Source: JAUXFS01 sp963772635 (GTDB lineage: Bacteria; Pseudomonadota; Alphaproteobacteria; Rhodospirillales; Defluviicoccaceae). Taken from it: a DNA stretch of 64,000 nt. Of this stretch, positions 33,462 through 44,703 are shown piece by piece. The stretch lies in NCBI GenBank assembly GCA_963772635.1, contig CAVYYK010000019.1, positions 1 through 64,000 on the forward strand. Reading direction: 5' to 3'. The notes under the pieces were generated by a model. That model did no database searches and was not told the origin of the DNA. It saw only the letters and a list, made by a program, of their open reading frames with translations. The position numbers and the translations under genes were made by a program. How positions within the stretch are numbered: the stretch's first letter is position 1; the number at the start of each line of letters is the position of its first letter.

Positions 33462-33784
33462 CGCTTCTCCTCCTGCGCAGCCACGGCATTTCTCAGGGAA
33501 CTCCTGGTCTCATACGATACACGCATGAGAAAACAAAATCTATTTCTCCATGATGCGTTCAGATTAGAGCATCTACCCGCGATTATCATGCGGCAATAAT
33601 CGCGTGGTGTAACGCCAGAGCAAGGCTCTTGATTGTTTGATCAAGGCGATCATTAGACCGCACCGGTCACAAGCTTGAACATTGCATTCAGAATACCCCG
33701 ATAATCGCGCGAAAAGTGAAATCATAAAAAGCGACGCACACACTTCTATGACATTAGTCCCATACGAGAATGCGAGCCAGGATC
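33462..33784. repeat. Low-GC gap with repeated ATAATCGCG elements
   Basis: 320 bp without a gene. A 9-bp inverted repeat (CGCGATTAT at 33578-33586 and ATAATCGCG at 33596-33604) and a third copy of ATAATCGCG at 33701-33709. The first pair could be a terminator-like hairpin after livF or an operator for the MerR-like gene. Lower GC than the flanks. Confidence 0.45.
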
Positions 33785-34497
33785 TCACACGCCGAGATGG
33801 CGGTGGAGGAAGGCGGGGTCTTTCATCAGGGTTTCGCCGTCGCCGTCGAACACCACCTGGCCCTTGACCAGGACCACGTGCCGGTCGGCGAGCGCGACCA
33901 GCTTGTTGACGTTCTTGTCGACGACGATGCAGGCGATGCCGGCAGCCTTGACCCGCTCGATCACCCGCCAGATCTCCTCGCGGATCAGCGGCGCCAGCCC
34001 CTCGGTGGCCTCGTCGAGCAGCAGGATCCTCGGATTGGTCATCAGCGCCCGGCCGATGGTCAGCATCTGCTGCTCGCCGCCGGAGAGATTGTTGCCCCAG
34101 CTCTCCTTGCGTTCGGCGAGCCGCGGAAACAGTTCGAGGACCGCGTCGAGGGTCCACTCGCACCGTCCGTCGGCGCCACTTCGCGCGGCCATCACCAGGT
34201 TCTCGACGACGGTGAGATCGGGAAAGATGCCGCGTCCTTCCGGAACGAAGGCGACGCCGGCCGAGGCGATCTCGTAGGTGACCATCCGCCGGGTCTCGCG
34301 GCCGAAGCGCGGTGACCGTCCCCTTGACCGGTTTCACCAGCCCGACGATGGTCCTGCAGCGTCGTCGACTTGCCCATGCCGTTGCGGCCCATCAGGCTCA
34401 TGCACTCGCCGCCGCCGAGCCGGAACGAGACCCCGCGGAGGATGTGGCTCGCCCCGTAGTAGGTGTGCACGTCGGCGAGGTCGAGAACGGTCTCCAT
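33785..34497 (-). CDS. livF: Branched-chain-type ABC transporter ATPase, LivF family (frameshifted)
   Basis: Second ATPase of a five-gene importer. The N-terminus METVLDLADVHTYYGASHIL leads to Walker A in MGRNGMGKSTT. After one or two frame changes around 34280-34370 it reads GRGIFPDLTVVENL, the signature NNLSGGEQQMLTIGRAL and Walker B RILLLDEATEGLAP, and ends FLHRHLGV. The ATG overlaps the livG stop (ATGA). Confidence 0.87.
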
Positions 34498-35261
34498 CAC
34501 CCGTCGCCTTCCGATAGCTCGTCGCCGAGATAGGCCTGGCGCACGGTGGCGCTGGAGCGGATCTGCTCGGGCGGACCGCTTTCCAGCACCTCGCCGTTGA
34601 CCATCACCGTCAGGTGATCGGCGACCGCGAACACCGCGTCCATGTCGTGCTCGATCAGGACGATGCAATGCTCCCGGGCGAGATCGCGGATCAGCGCGAC
34701 GATGTTGTCGGTCTCCTCCGGCCCCATGCCGGCGAGCGGCTCGTCGAGCAGCAGCACCCGCGGTTCGGTGGCGAGCAGCATGGCGATCTCCAGTTGGCGC
34801 TGCTCGCCGTGGCTGATGGTGCCGGCGATCTCCCCGGCGCGCTCGGTGAGGCCCGCAAGGGTCAACGCCCGGTCGACCCGCTTGCCGACATCGCGATACC
34901 CGGCCGCCGGGCGAAAGAATCTCATGCAGGACTTCATTCGCGATTGCGCCGCGAGCCAGACGTTGCGGGCGCAGGTGAACTGCGGAAAGATATTGGTGAT
35001 CTGATAGCTGCGGCCGATGCCCAACTGGGAAATGCGATGGGAGGGCAACTGGGTGATGTCGTTACCGCGGTAAACGATCGTGCCGGCGCTCGGCGGCAGA
35101 TCGCCGGACAGGAGATTGATCAGCGTGGTCTTGCCGGCGCCGTTGGGCCCGATGATCACGTCGACCCGCCCGATCTGGAAGGCGATGGTGACGCCCCGCA
35201 CCGCGTAGAGGCCGCCGAACCACTTGGAGACACCCTCCGTCTTCAGAATGGGTTCGCTCAT
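34497..35261 (-). CDS. livG: Branched-chain-type ABC transporter ATPase, LivG family
   Basis: 254 residues, intact. Walker A GPNGAGKTT, Q-loop in GRSYQITNIFPQFT, signature TISHGEQRQLEIAMLLATEP, Walker B RVLLLDEPLAGMGPEE, H-loop IEHDMDAVF. MSEPILKTEGVSKWFGGLYA at the start. Overlaps both neighbours by ATGA. In an operon beside benzoate genes this importer most likely brings in an aromatic acid rather than amino acids. Confidence 0.92.
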   Translation of the reverse strand: MSEPILKTEGVSKWFGGLYAVRGVTIAFQIGRVDVIIGPNGAGKTTLINLLSGDLPPSAGTIVYRGNDITQLPSHRISQLGIGRSYQITNIFPQFTCARNVWLAAQSRMKSCMRFFRPAAGYRDVGKRVDRALTLAGLTERAGEIAGTISHGEQRQLEIAMLLATEPRVLLLDEPLAGMGPEETDNIVALIRDLAREHCIVLIEHDMDAVFAVADHLTVMVNGEVLESGPPEQIRSSATVRQAYLGDELSEGDG

Positions 35262-36255
35262 GCCTCGTCCTCTTTCGCCGTTCCGCCGGCGGCTTGACCG
35301 GAAGCAGGAGCCCGGTCAGGCCGTTTTTCAGCAAAAGGACGACGGCGATGACAAAGGCGCCCATCAGCATCTGCCAGTGCTCCGACATGAACCCGACGAT
35401 GTCGCGATCGCGGACAATCTCCTCGACACCGATGAACGCGATCGCACCGACGATCGAGCCGTACAACGTCCCCATGCCGCCGAGGATGACCATGACCAGC
35501 CCGATCCCCGACTCCCGCCAGCCGAGCAGCTGCGGCGAGACATAGCCGTCGATGCAGGCGAACAGGAAGCCGGCGACGCCGGCCATCGTCGCCGAGATGA
35601 CGAAGCTCACCAGCTTGTAGCGGTAGGTGTCGTAGCCCAGCGCCCGCATCCGGTGCTCGTTGACCTTGATGCCCTGGATCACCTCGCCGAACGGCGAGCG
35701 CAGGACGACGACGATCAGCACGTAACAAAACGCCAGGCAGCCGAGGGCGAAGTAGAAAAGCGCCTCGCGGCTCTCCAGGTCGATCAACGTGACACCGCCC
35801 ACCAGCAGCGCCGGCTTGACCCAGACGTAGGCGCCGTCCGATCCGCCGGCGATCGGCGAGTCGTGGAACAGGTAGAACAGCATCTGGGCGAAGGCGAGGG
35901 TCACCATGATGAAGTAGATGCCGCGGGTGCGGACGACGAGGGCGCCGATCAGCAAGGCCGCAAGGGCGGTGACGGCGAGGCAAGCCAACAGTGCACCGAG
36001 CAGGTTCACCGCGTCGTATTCCGGCGAGTACAGGTGCAGCATGTAGGCCGACAGCCCGAAGTAGGCGGCATGGCCGAAGCTGACCAGCCCGGTGTAACCG
36101 AGAAGCAGGTCGAGGCTCATCGCGAAGATGGCGAAAACGATCATCCGGGTGGCGACCTTGATCGCGTAGGTGTCGCCGACGTAGGGGACGACCGCCAGGG
36201 CGACCAAAATCCCGACGAGGGCGAATATGACCGGACGGCTCGGGACCGTGACCAT
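35258..36255 (-). CDS. livM: Branched-chain-type ABC permease, LivM family
   Basis: About 330 residues with 8-10 membrane helices (for example VGILVALAVVPYVGDTYAIK and MSLDLLLGYTGLVSFGHAAY, the LivM signature with SFGHAA). The coupling segment is SPFGEVIQGIKVNEHRMRAL. The last 15 residues change frame near 35290, so that the stop falls in an ATGA overlap with livG. The start is ATG 36255 (MVTVPSRPVIFAL). Confidence 0.9.
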
Positions 36256-36260
36256 GCCGT

Positions 36261-37127
36261 TCAGAGCCGGCCGTACAGACCGGCCGGCCGCCACAGCAGG
36301 ATCGCCGCCATCAACGCATAGACCGTGACCGAGGCCAGCTCCGGCAGATAGACCTGTCCGTAGACGCGGGCGAGGCCGATGAGCAGCGCACCGACGAACG
36401 CCCCCTTGATCGATCCGATGCCACCGATCACCACCACGACGAACGAGATGATCAGCACCTGCTCGCCGATCCCGGGATAGACCAACTCCACCGGCGCCGC
36501 CAGAATGCCGGCCAGCGCGGTCAGCGTCACCCCGATCGAAAATACCGTGGTGAACAGGATCTTGGTGTTGATGCCGAGGATCTGCACCATCTCCGGATTC
36601 GCCGCGCCGGCGCGGATGCGCATTCCGAGCCGGGTCCGATTGACGAGAAGATAGAGGCCACCGGCGATTCCCAGACAGACCACCGACAGGAACAGCCGGT
36701 ACACCGGGTAGTTCAACGTATCGGTCAGCGGGATCGACCCAACGAGCACCCCCGGCACCGGTACGCCGTGGGGATCGTCGCCCCAGATGATCGACTGCAG
36801 CTCGTTGAAGATCAGGATCAGGCCGAAGGTGAGCAGGACCTGTTGCAGATGCTCGCGTTTGTAGAGGTGGACGATGAACACCCGCTCGACCACGATCCCC
36901 AGCACTACCGCCACCGGCACGCCGAGGAGAATGGCGCCGAAGATGCTTCCGGTCCACTGGGTGAAGGTCAGCGCCATGTAAGCGCCGATCATGTAGAACG
37001 ACCCGTGGGCGAGATTGATCACCCCCATGATGCCGAAGATGATCGTCAGCCCGCTGGCGATCAGGAACAACAACAGGCCATACTGCAACCCGTTCAGGGT
37101 CTGGATGAGCAGGAGGGTGAAATCCAT
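36261..37127 (-). CDS. livH: Branched-chain-type ABC permease, LivH family
   Basis: 288 residues, intact, eight hydrophobic helices. LivH signature FGIMGVINLAHGSFYMIGAY near residues 31-50, coupling loop TRLGMRIRAGAANPEMVQIL and VVVVIGGIGSIKGAFVGALL. It lies 5 bp before livM and 119 bp after livK. Confidence 0.92.
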   Translation of the reverse strand: MDFTLLLIQTLNGLQYGLLLFLIASGLTIIFGIMGVINLAHGSFYMIGAYMALTFTQWTGSIFGAILLGVPVAVVLGIVVERVFIVHLYKREHLQQVLLTFGLILIFNELQSIIWGDDPHGVPVPGVLVGSIPLTDTLNYPVYRLFLSVVCLGIAGGLYLLVNRTRLGMRIRAGAANPEMVQILGINTKILFTTVFSIGVTLTALAGILAAPVELVYPGIGEQVLIISFVVVVIGGIGSIKGAFVGALLIGLARVYGQVYLPELASVTVYALMAAILLWRPAGLYGRL

Positions 37128-37246
37128 CGTCCGGACTCTCAGGCTCGCTCCCCGGTCGCGCCGCTCAGCCCAGCCGCGGCCCGGATACGCTCGGCTACGA
37201 GCAACTGGCCGCCGCCGGGGTCACGGCGAAGCGACGGCCGGATCGA

Positions 37247-38440
37247 TCAACCCATCTTGCAGCCTTTGGCCGGGTCCGAAAGGGCTTCCTCGGCGATTTT
37301 CAAAACCACGTTGTCGCCGTTCTTCACCTGGCGCAGGTAGATGTTCTGTACCGGGTTGTGGGCCGCCGACAGCTTGAACGGGCCGCGCGGCGAATCCCAC
37401 GTGGCCAACTCCATCGCCTTGATCATTTCGGCCTTGGCGCCGGTGTCGCCCTTGACCGCGTCCATGCCCACCCTGATCAGCTCGGCGGCGTCGTAGCCTT
37501 GGACCGCATAGACGTCCGCTTCCTTGCCGAACTTGGCGGTGTAGGCCGCGCGAAACGCCTTGTTGGCCGCATTGTCGAGACTGTCGGCGTAATGAAGGGT
37601 GGTGCGGATGCCTTCGGCCGCCTCGCCCTGGGCCTTGGTCACGCCCTCGGTCAGGAACCCCGCGCCGACCAGCTCGATGTCCTTGAGGCCGGCCGCATGC
37701 CAATCCTTGACGAACTTGACGGCGCCGCCGCCGGCGAAAAACGTATACACCGCGTCGGGTTTGAGCGACGCGATCTCGGCCAGCACCGCCTGGAACTCGA
37801 CCTCCGGAAACGGTACGCCGATCTCCTTGACGATATTGCCGCCGTTGGGGACGAAACCGTCCTTGAACCCCTGCGCCGACTGCTGGCCGGCGCCGTAGTT
37901 CCAGAAGCACGAGACGACGTTCTTCTTGCCCTCCTCCAGCAGCACCTTGCCCATCGGATATCCCGGCTGCCAATTGGAAAAAGACGTGCGGAAGATGTTG
38001 GGTGCGCACAGCGCACCGGTGATCTGATCGGCCCCGGCGTTGGGATCGATGGTCATCGTGCCTTCCTCGCGGGCGATCTTGGCCATCGCCATCGCCACCC
38101 CGGAATGGACCGGACCGACGAGGAAATCCACCTTCTCCTGGTTGATCAGCTTGGTGGTGAGCTCGGCCGCCTTCGGCGGCGACGCCTCGCTGTCGACCTT
38201 GACGATCTCGATCTCGCGACCGCCGACCATGCCGCCGAGCTCCGCGAACTTGAGCTCCATCGCATTGGTAATGGCGTCGCCGAGGCCGGCATAGGTGCCA
38301 CTGTAGGGCAGCAGCATGCCGATTCGAACCTTCGCCTGCTGGCCGATGGCGAACCTGGTCGGAACGAGTGACGCGAGTGCCCCTACGCCCGCCAGCAACA
38401 AGGTTTCCCGACGCGTGAACTTCCCGGTTTTGTTGTCCAT
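37247..38440 (-). CDS. livK: Periplasmic substrate-binding protein, LivK family, Tat signal
   Basis: 397 residues. The N-terminus MDNKTGKFTRRETLLLAGVG carries twin arginines before a hydrophobic stretch, a Tat-type signal, unusual for this class, which is often Sec exported. The mature part (KVRIGMLLPYSGTYAGLGDA) is a type I periplasmic fold of the kind that binds branched amino acids or aromatic acids. First gene of the livKHMGF operon. Its position between benzoate genes and the candidate BoxR site at 38803 suggests an aromatic acid ligand; this is inference. Confidence 0.9.
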   Translation of the reverse strand: MDNKTGKFTRRETLLLAGVGALASLVPTRFAIGQQAKVRIGMLLPYSGTYAGLGDAITNAMELKFAELGGMVGGREIEIVKVDSEASPPKAAELTTKLINQEKVDFLVGPVHSGVAMAMAKIAREEGTMTIDPNAGADQITGALCAPNIFRTSFSNWQPGYPMGKVLLEEGKKNVVSCFWNYGAGQQSAQGFKDGFVPNGGNIVKEIGVPFPEVEFQAVLAEIASLKPDAVYTFFAGGGAVKFVKDWHAAGLKDIELVGAGFLTEGVTKAQGEAAEGIRTTLHYADSLDNAANKAFRAAYTAKFGKEADVYAVQGYDAAELIRVGMDAVKGDTGAKAEMIKAMELATWDSPRGPFKLSAAHNPVQNIYLRQVKNGDNVVLKIAEEALSDPAKGCKMG

Positions 38441-38802
38441 TTGCGTTTCCCCTCGGACGGATCGGACCGCCGTTGCAGCCCGTTGTTATGGTTGAAAGGC
38501 TCTCCCTGTCTTGCAGTATCCTGCATGCGAGTCCCGGCCCCTCCGCGGAGACCACCGAGCGAGCCATCCGTCGACGCGCCCCGGCATCTTCCCATCGAAT
38601 CCAGCCGGTTACTCATCGTACGGTAGCATCGTCCGCCGCCGGCTGGCAACAGGCTTCTCTCACCCCATCATGAATTATCCTTCATGCTGCGATCGATCAT
38701 GTCTCACTCGCTGGTTGGCGCGGCTCCGCGATTTTTGCGCCCGAGGCGAACCGGTGCCGGCGACGGATTTGGCATGATTTAGGTCTTGCCCACGGCTCTA
38801 CA

Positions 38803-38816
38803 TGCATTATTATGCA
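38803..38816. promoter_or_regulatory. Candidate BoxR operator in the livK / thioesterase divergent gap
   Basis: TGCA-TTATTA-TGCA, the same spacing and AT-rich core as before boxC. It lies 71 bp before the thioesterase ATG and 363 bp before livK, in a 446-bp gap with no gene. It most likely controls the thioesterase-gcdH unit and perhaps also the importer. Confidence 0.6.
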
Positions 38817-38886
38817 TTGAAGTGGCCAGGCGCGCGATATTGGCGCGTCCTATCGACATCGAGAAGGCGCACGGATAGCACGAAAA

Positions 38887-39342
38887 ATGACTGACGCGGG
38901 AACCAAGTCCGACAATTGGATCGACAGTTTTCTCGGCGCCGTCCTGGCCGCCGAATACGACCCCGAATCGACGATGAATTCCCGGCTCTACATCGAACGC
39001 TTCGATCAGGCGACATGGTTCCTGATGCACGAAATCGGCGTGACGCCGCGGTCGATCAAAGCCGCCGGCCGCCGGGTCGCCGTCGTCCGTCAGAACTTCC
39101 AATATGTCCGCGAACTGAGGGGCGGCGAACTGGTCCGCATCCGCAGCGGCTTCATCGCCGTCGGCAAGAAGCACTTCCGGTTCCTCCATCGGATGTTCGA
39201 TATCGAGAACGGCGCGCTGGTCGCGACCGGTGACGTGACCGCGGTTCAGGCGAGCCTGGAGACCGGCAAGACGGTGCCACTGCCGCACGAGCAGATGGAA
39301 CGCGCCCGGGCGCTCACCATCACCGACGCCACCATCGATTAG
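38887..39342 (+). CDS. Hotdog-fold acyl-CoA thioesterase
   Basis: 151 residues of the 4-hydroxybenzoyl-CoA thioesterase/YbgC type. FDQATWFLMHEIGVTPRSIK has the Asp-x-x-x-x-[FW] segment of the active helix, and RRVAVVRQNFQYVRELRGGE with LVRIRSGFIAVGKKHFRF forms the long beta sheet. It probably releases CoA from stalled benzoyl-CoA or pathway intermediates. 100 bp before gcdH on the same strand, after the candidate BoxR site. Confidence 0.75.
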   Translation: MTDAGTKSDNWIDSFLGAVLAAEYDPESTMNSRLYIERFDQATWFLMHEIGVTPRSIKAAGRRVAVVRQNFQYVRELRGGELVRIRSGFIAVGKKHFRFLHRMFDIENGALVATGDVTAVQASLETGKTVPLPHEQMERARALTITDATID

Positions 39343-39442
39343 ACGCCACCATCGACTAAGAGTCCGACCCGGGCATCGCCCGTCGGTATCGGAACCGAAG
39401 GTGTCGCGCGCCGCGCGCACCGCTCACCGGAGGGAGGATTTG

Positions 39443-40628
39443 ATGAAGGCCCAAGCCGTTTTTTCCTGGGAGGATCCGTTCTTTCTCGAGGATCAGCTCG
39501 ACGAGGAGGAGCACCTCGTCCGCGACACCGCGCGCGACTATGCGCAAGAGAAGCTGATGCCGCGCATCCTCGAGGCCAACCGTCACGAGCGGTTCGATGC
39601 CGAGATCATCCCGGAGATGGGCGCGCTCGGGCTGCTCGGCTCGACCATCCCCGAGGAGTACGGTGGCGCCGGCGTCAACCACGTGTCCTACGGTCTGGCG
39701 GCGCGCGAGATCGAGCGGGTCGATTCCGGTTACCGCTCGACGATGAGCGTGCAGTCGTCGCTGGTGATGCATCCGATCCACGCCTACGGCACCGAGGAAC
39801 AGCGCCGCAAGTTCCTGCCGAAGCTGGCCACGCGGCGAGTGGGTCGGCTGTTTCGGCCTGACCGAGCCCGACCACGGCTCCGATCCCGGCGGCATGCGCA
39901 CCCGCGCCGAGAAGGTCGACGGCGGCTACGTGCTCACCGGCGCCAAGATGTGGATCACCAACTCGCCGATCGCCGACGTGATGGTGGTGTGGGCGAAGCT
40001 CGACGGCAAGATCCGCGGCTTCATCGTCGAGCGCGGCACCGAGGGCCTGTCGACGCCGAAGATCGAAGGCAAGTTCTCGCTGCGCTCGTCGATCACCGGC
40101 GAAATCGTCATGGACCGGGCGTTCGTCCCCGAAGACAACATGTTCCCCGAGGTCACCGGCCTGCAGGGGCCGTTCGGCTGCCTCAACAAGGCCCGCTACG
40201 GCATTTCCTGGGGGGCCTTGGGCGCGGCGGAGTTCTGCTGGCACGCCGCCCGCCAGTACACCCTCGACCGCAGCCAGTTCGGCCGGCCGCTCGCCGCCAA
40301 CCAGCTGATCCAGAAGAAGCTCGCCGACATGCAGACCGAGATCACCTTGGGCCTGCAGGCGTGCCTCCGCGTCGGCCGGCTGCTCGACGAGGGCCGCTGC
40401 GCGCCTGAGAACATCTCGCTGGTCAAGCGCAACTCCTGCGGCAAGGCCCTCGACATCGCCCGGATGGCGCGGGACATGCACGGCGGCAACGGCATCGTCG
40501 ACGAGTTCCACGTGATCCGCCACGTGATGAACCTGGAGACGGTCAACACCTACGAAGGCACCCACGACATCCACGCCCTGATCCTCGGCCGCGCCCAGAC
40601 CGGACTTCAGGCGTTCACCGGGGCTTAG
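39443..40628 (+). CDS. gcdH: Glutaryl-CoA dehydrogenase family acyl-CoA dehydrogenase (one frameshift)
   Basis: About 395 residues. MKAQAVFSWEDPFFLEDQLD, GSTIPEEYGGAGVNHVSYGL, GCFGLTEPDHGSDPGGMRTR (FAD/substrate site, where one frame change falls near 39840), MWITNSPIADVMVVW and, near the C-terminus, the catalytic Glu region ETVNTYEGTHDIHALILGRA. Matches GcdH, which oxidises and decarboxylates glutaryl-CoA. In this setting it could act on glutaryl-CoA from aromatic breakdown or on a related dicarboxyl-CoA. GGAGGGAGGA lies just before the ATG. Confidence 0.88.
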
Positions 40629-40670
40629 CGGCCCGTTTGGGAAGTCGGCTTTCTGGGGGGCGGGCGGAGA

Positions 40671-40939
40671 TCACGCGAGGATCGCGACGAAGACGGCGTG
40701 ATCCCCGTGGATGACGGCCACCAGCGCCTCGCGTCGGGTGTAACCCGAGGCGCTTCGCGCCCCCTTGCGGGCAGCCGGTCGCCAATTCCGCCACCGGCGC
40801 CGCATGCACCGCCGCCGGGTTGTCCAAGGATGAGCGACAAGCCGCACTGGACCAGCCGACGACGTTGACGCTCGAGCCTGAGCACATGTTCGCGAGGTCG
40901 GACGCGCTCTATGACCGGGTCGATATGCTCGGCACACAA
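40671..40939 (-). CDS. Small DUF1841-like protein, frameshifted or N-terminally truncated
   Basis: Across two or three frames one can read EHIDPVIERVRPREHVLRLE, then SLDNPAAVHAAPVAELATG and finally GYTRREALVAVIHGDHAVFV with AILA and TGA. The end has the pattern G-x-x-R-x-[ED]-A-x-x-A-[VI] seen at the end of DUF1841-type proteins, which are longer (about 140 residues). The apparent start overlaps the terminator tail of the PEP-CTERM gene. Either the N-terminus was lost or it reads from a non-ATG codon. Weak call. Confidence 0.35.
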
Positions 40940-40966
40940 AAAGACGGCGGCCTAAACAGGCCGCCG
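40938..40966 (-). terminator. Intrinsic terminator of the PEP-CTERM gene
   Basis: Minus-strand stem CGGCGGCC, loop TGTTTA, GGCCGCCG, then TCTTTTT. An 8-bp perfect GC stem with a T run, 27 bp after the stop codon of the PEP-CTERM gene. It is a textbook rho-independent terminator. Confidence 0.85.
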
Positions 40967-40992
40967 CCGCGTTTCAAAACCTCGAAAGCTGA

Positions 40993-41097
40993 TTAGGCCG
41001 CCTTGCGCCGCCGCGCGGCAAAGCCGAGACCGGCCAGACCGATGCCGAGCAGGCCCAGAGTTGCCGGCTCGGGAACGTTGCTGAACGGAAGATCTAC
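40993..41097 (-). pseudogene. PEP-CTERM protein, C-terminal part cut off by the IS66 insertion
   Basis: Reads VDLPFSNVPEPATLGLLGIG, then LAGLGFAARRRKAA and TAA: the PEP sorting motif (VPEPAT), a membrane helix and an Arg-rich tail, which exosortase systems recognise and cut. Joined to the N-terminal part at 43627-44166 it would give one continuous reading frame (...GPAVLQ then VDLPFS...). The two parts are now 2.5 kb apart because an IS66 element sits between them. Confidence 0.85.
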
Positions 41098-41167
41098 AGT
41101 AATCCTCCGCCGTAGGCCGCCTGTTCCTTGCTGGAGTGATCTGCATCCTGGTGAGGGTTGCGGGCCG

Positions 41168-41196
41168 AAGTGTCCGCTTAATTTAAGTGGACACTT
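41168..41196 (+). promoter_or_regulatory. Palindrome before tnpA of the IS66 element
   Basis: AAGTGTCC at 41168-41175 and GGACACTT at 41189-41196, with a nearly symmetrical TTAA-rich centre, five bases before the tnpA ATG. Similar palindromes precede tnpA in other IS66 elements. It may bind a regulator or hide the start region. Confidence 0.5.
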
Positions 41197-41200
41197 ATCG

Positions 41201-41546
41201 ATGCCTGAGAGCCGTCGTCGCACGCGTCGCCGCTGGAGTGTGGAGTTCAAGCGGCAGGTTGTCGCGGAGGCGTCGGCGCCCGGGGTTTCGGTTGCCGCGG
41301 TGGCCGGCGCTACGATCTCAACGCCAACCTCGTTTTCGACTGGCGCCGGCGTTATGGCGGCGGCGGTGTTTTTCTGCCGGTGGCGATCTCGGAACTGGCG
41401 CGGCCTGCTCCTGACGTTGCGGAAAGGGCTTGCGAATGCGTGGCGGGGGAGATTGAGGTCGCGCTGCCCTCGGGCCACCGGGTGCGGATCCGGGGCGGGT
41501 TCGATCGGAACTGGTTACGCGTCTGTTGCGGGGCCTTTCGTCGTGA
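41201..41546 (+). CDS. tnpA: IS66 TnpA (frameshifted)
   Basis: About 114 residues. MPESRRRTRRRWSVEFKRQV, VAEASAPGVSVAAVA (helix-turn-helix of the transposase-8 type), DLNANLVFDWRRRYGG in a shifted frame, then VAISELARPAPDVAERACEC. The last codons give TGA in a GTGA overlap with tnpB. About two indels. Confidence 0.75.
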
Positions 41547-41884
41547 TCCCGGTGCCGGCGGGGACGCGGGTGTGGCTGGCGACTGGGGTGACGGACATGC
41601 GCAAGGGCTTTGCCGGCCTGTCGCTGCTGGCGGAGGAGGCTTGCGCTAGATCCCGATCGGGCCATCTGTTCGTCTTCCGTGGCCGGCGAGGTGACTTGAT
41701 CAAGGTCATCTGGCATGACGGCCAGGGCGCCTGCCTGTTCTCGAAGAGGCTGGAGCGGGGCCGCTTCATCTGGCCGTCGCCGGCGGATGGCAGGTGAGCG
41801 ATCACGCCGGCGCAGCTCGGCTATCTGCTCGAGGGGATCGACTGGCGCATCCGCAGAGAACCTGGCGACCCGACGGCGGGCTAG
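41543..41884 (+). CDS. tnpB: IS66 TnpB (internal stop)
   Basis: IS66 Orf2 of 113 codons. GTG start, MIPVPAGTRVWLATGVTDMR, KGFAGLSLLAEEACARSRSG, HLFVFRGRRGDLIKVIWHDG, then QGACLFSKRLERGRFIWPSP. A TGA interrupts after ADGR, and the same frame continues AITPAQLGYLLEGIDWRI to TAG. Probably a substitution or paired indel error. TnpB is needed for transposition, with an unclear role. Confidence 0.8.
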
Positions 41885-41950
41885 AATAGCCCCGGAACGC
41901 CCTGCAAGTATGAGGCAGAGAATGCTTGTAAATCAACGGACTGCAATTCC

Positions 41951-44166
<2,216 letters not shown>

Positions 44167-44240
44167 AGACCTTCTCCTATTGGCCTTTTTCAAGACCGTG
44201 TTACCGAGTTGTGTGCGCGATAGATATGCAACTTCAGATA

Positions 44241-44256
44241 GGCAACTTCCATGCCA
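44241..44256 (-). promoter_or_regulatory. Sigma-54 promoter of the PEP-CTERM gene
   Basis: Minus-strand TGGCATGGAAGTTGCC, 75 bp upstream of the ATG. The invariant GG (-24) and GC (-12) have the exact 10-bp spacing, and the match to TGGCAC-N5-TTGC is nearly perfect. PEP-CTERM genes in other bacteria are often under sigma-54 and the PrsK/PrsR system. Confidence 0.75.
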
Positions 44257-44703
44257 TCCTGGAAAACACAAACTTTTCAATGCGCTCCCGAACGATGGCT
44301 CGAGGCGGAAGGCCAAAAGTGTAAGGAATTCCGACACTCGTTTTTCTACAAATGGCGGCCAAATCAGTTTGTCGCACAATCCAAGAAAATAAATTTCTTT
44401 ATTTTTCAGAGCCTTATGATGCGTGACTGCGCGCGTTCGCACTTCCGGAGATGTGTGGGGCGACTGTCAAAAATTTTGACACCTCCGGTTTCCTACATGC
44501 CGGTCCGAATAATACTTGATGTTTTTCAACGCGTTGCAAGGGAGCGAGGACTATCCGGACAGGCTCTTGGGACGGCGGCTTCGGCGGTCGGCGTGACGGC
44601 GCTGCTTTGCTGCACCGCAAAAATCTGTTAGAATTTCCCGGATGATCGTCCGCTCCCGGCCGGCGGTGCGCCGGGCGGTGGCCCGATCGGAAGGGTTTAA
44701 CCG
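44257..44703. other. Intergenic region between PEP-CTERM gene and glutamate-synthase-like gene
   Basis: 450 bp. The part next to the PEP-CTERM promoter (44260-44500) is AT-rich and could hold upstream activator sites for sigma-54. The part before 44704 has a plausible leader for the plus-strand gene. No gene recognised. Confidence 0.4.

Noticed and set aside
36781..37340. Plus-strand open frames opposite livH
   Set aside because: Asp/Gln/Glu-rich reverse-frame shadows of a membrane protein gene.
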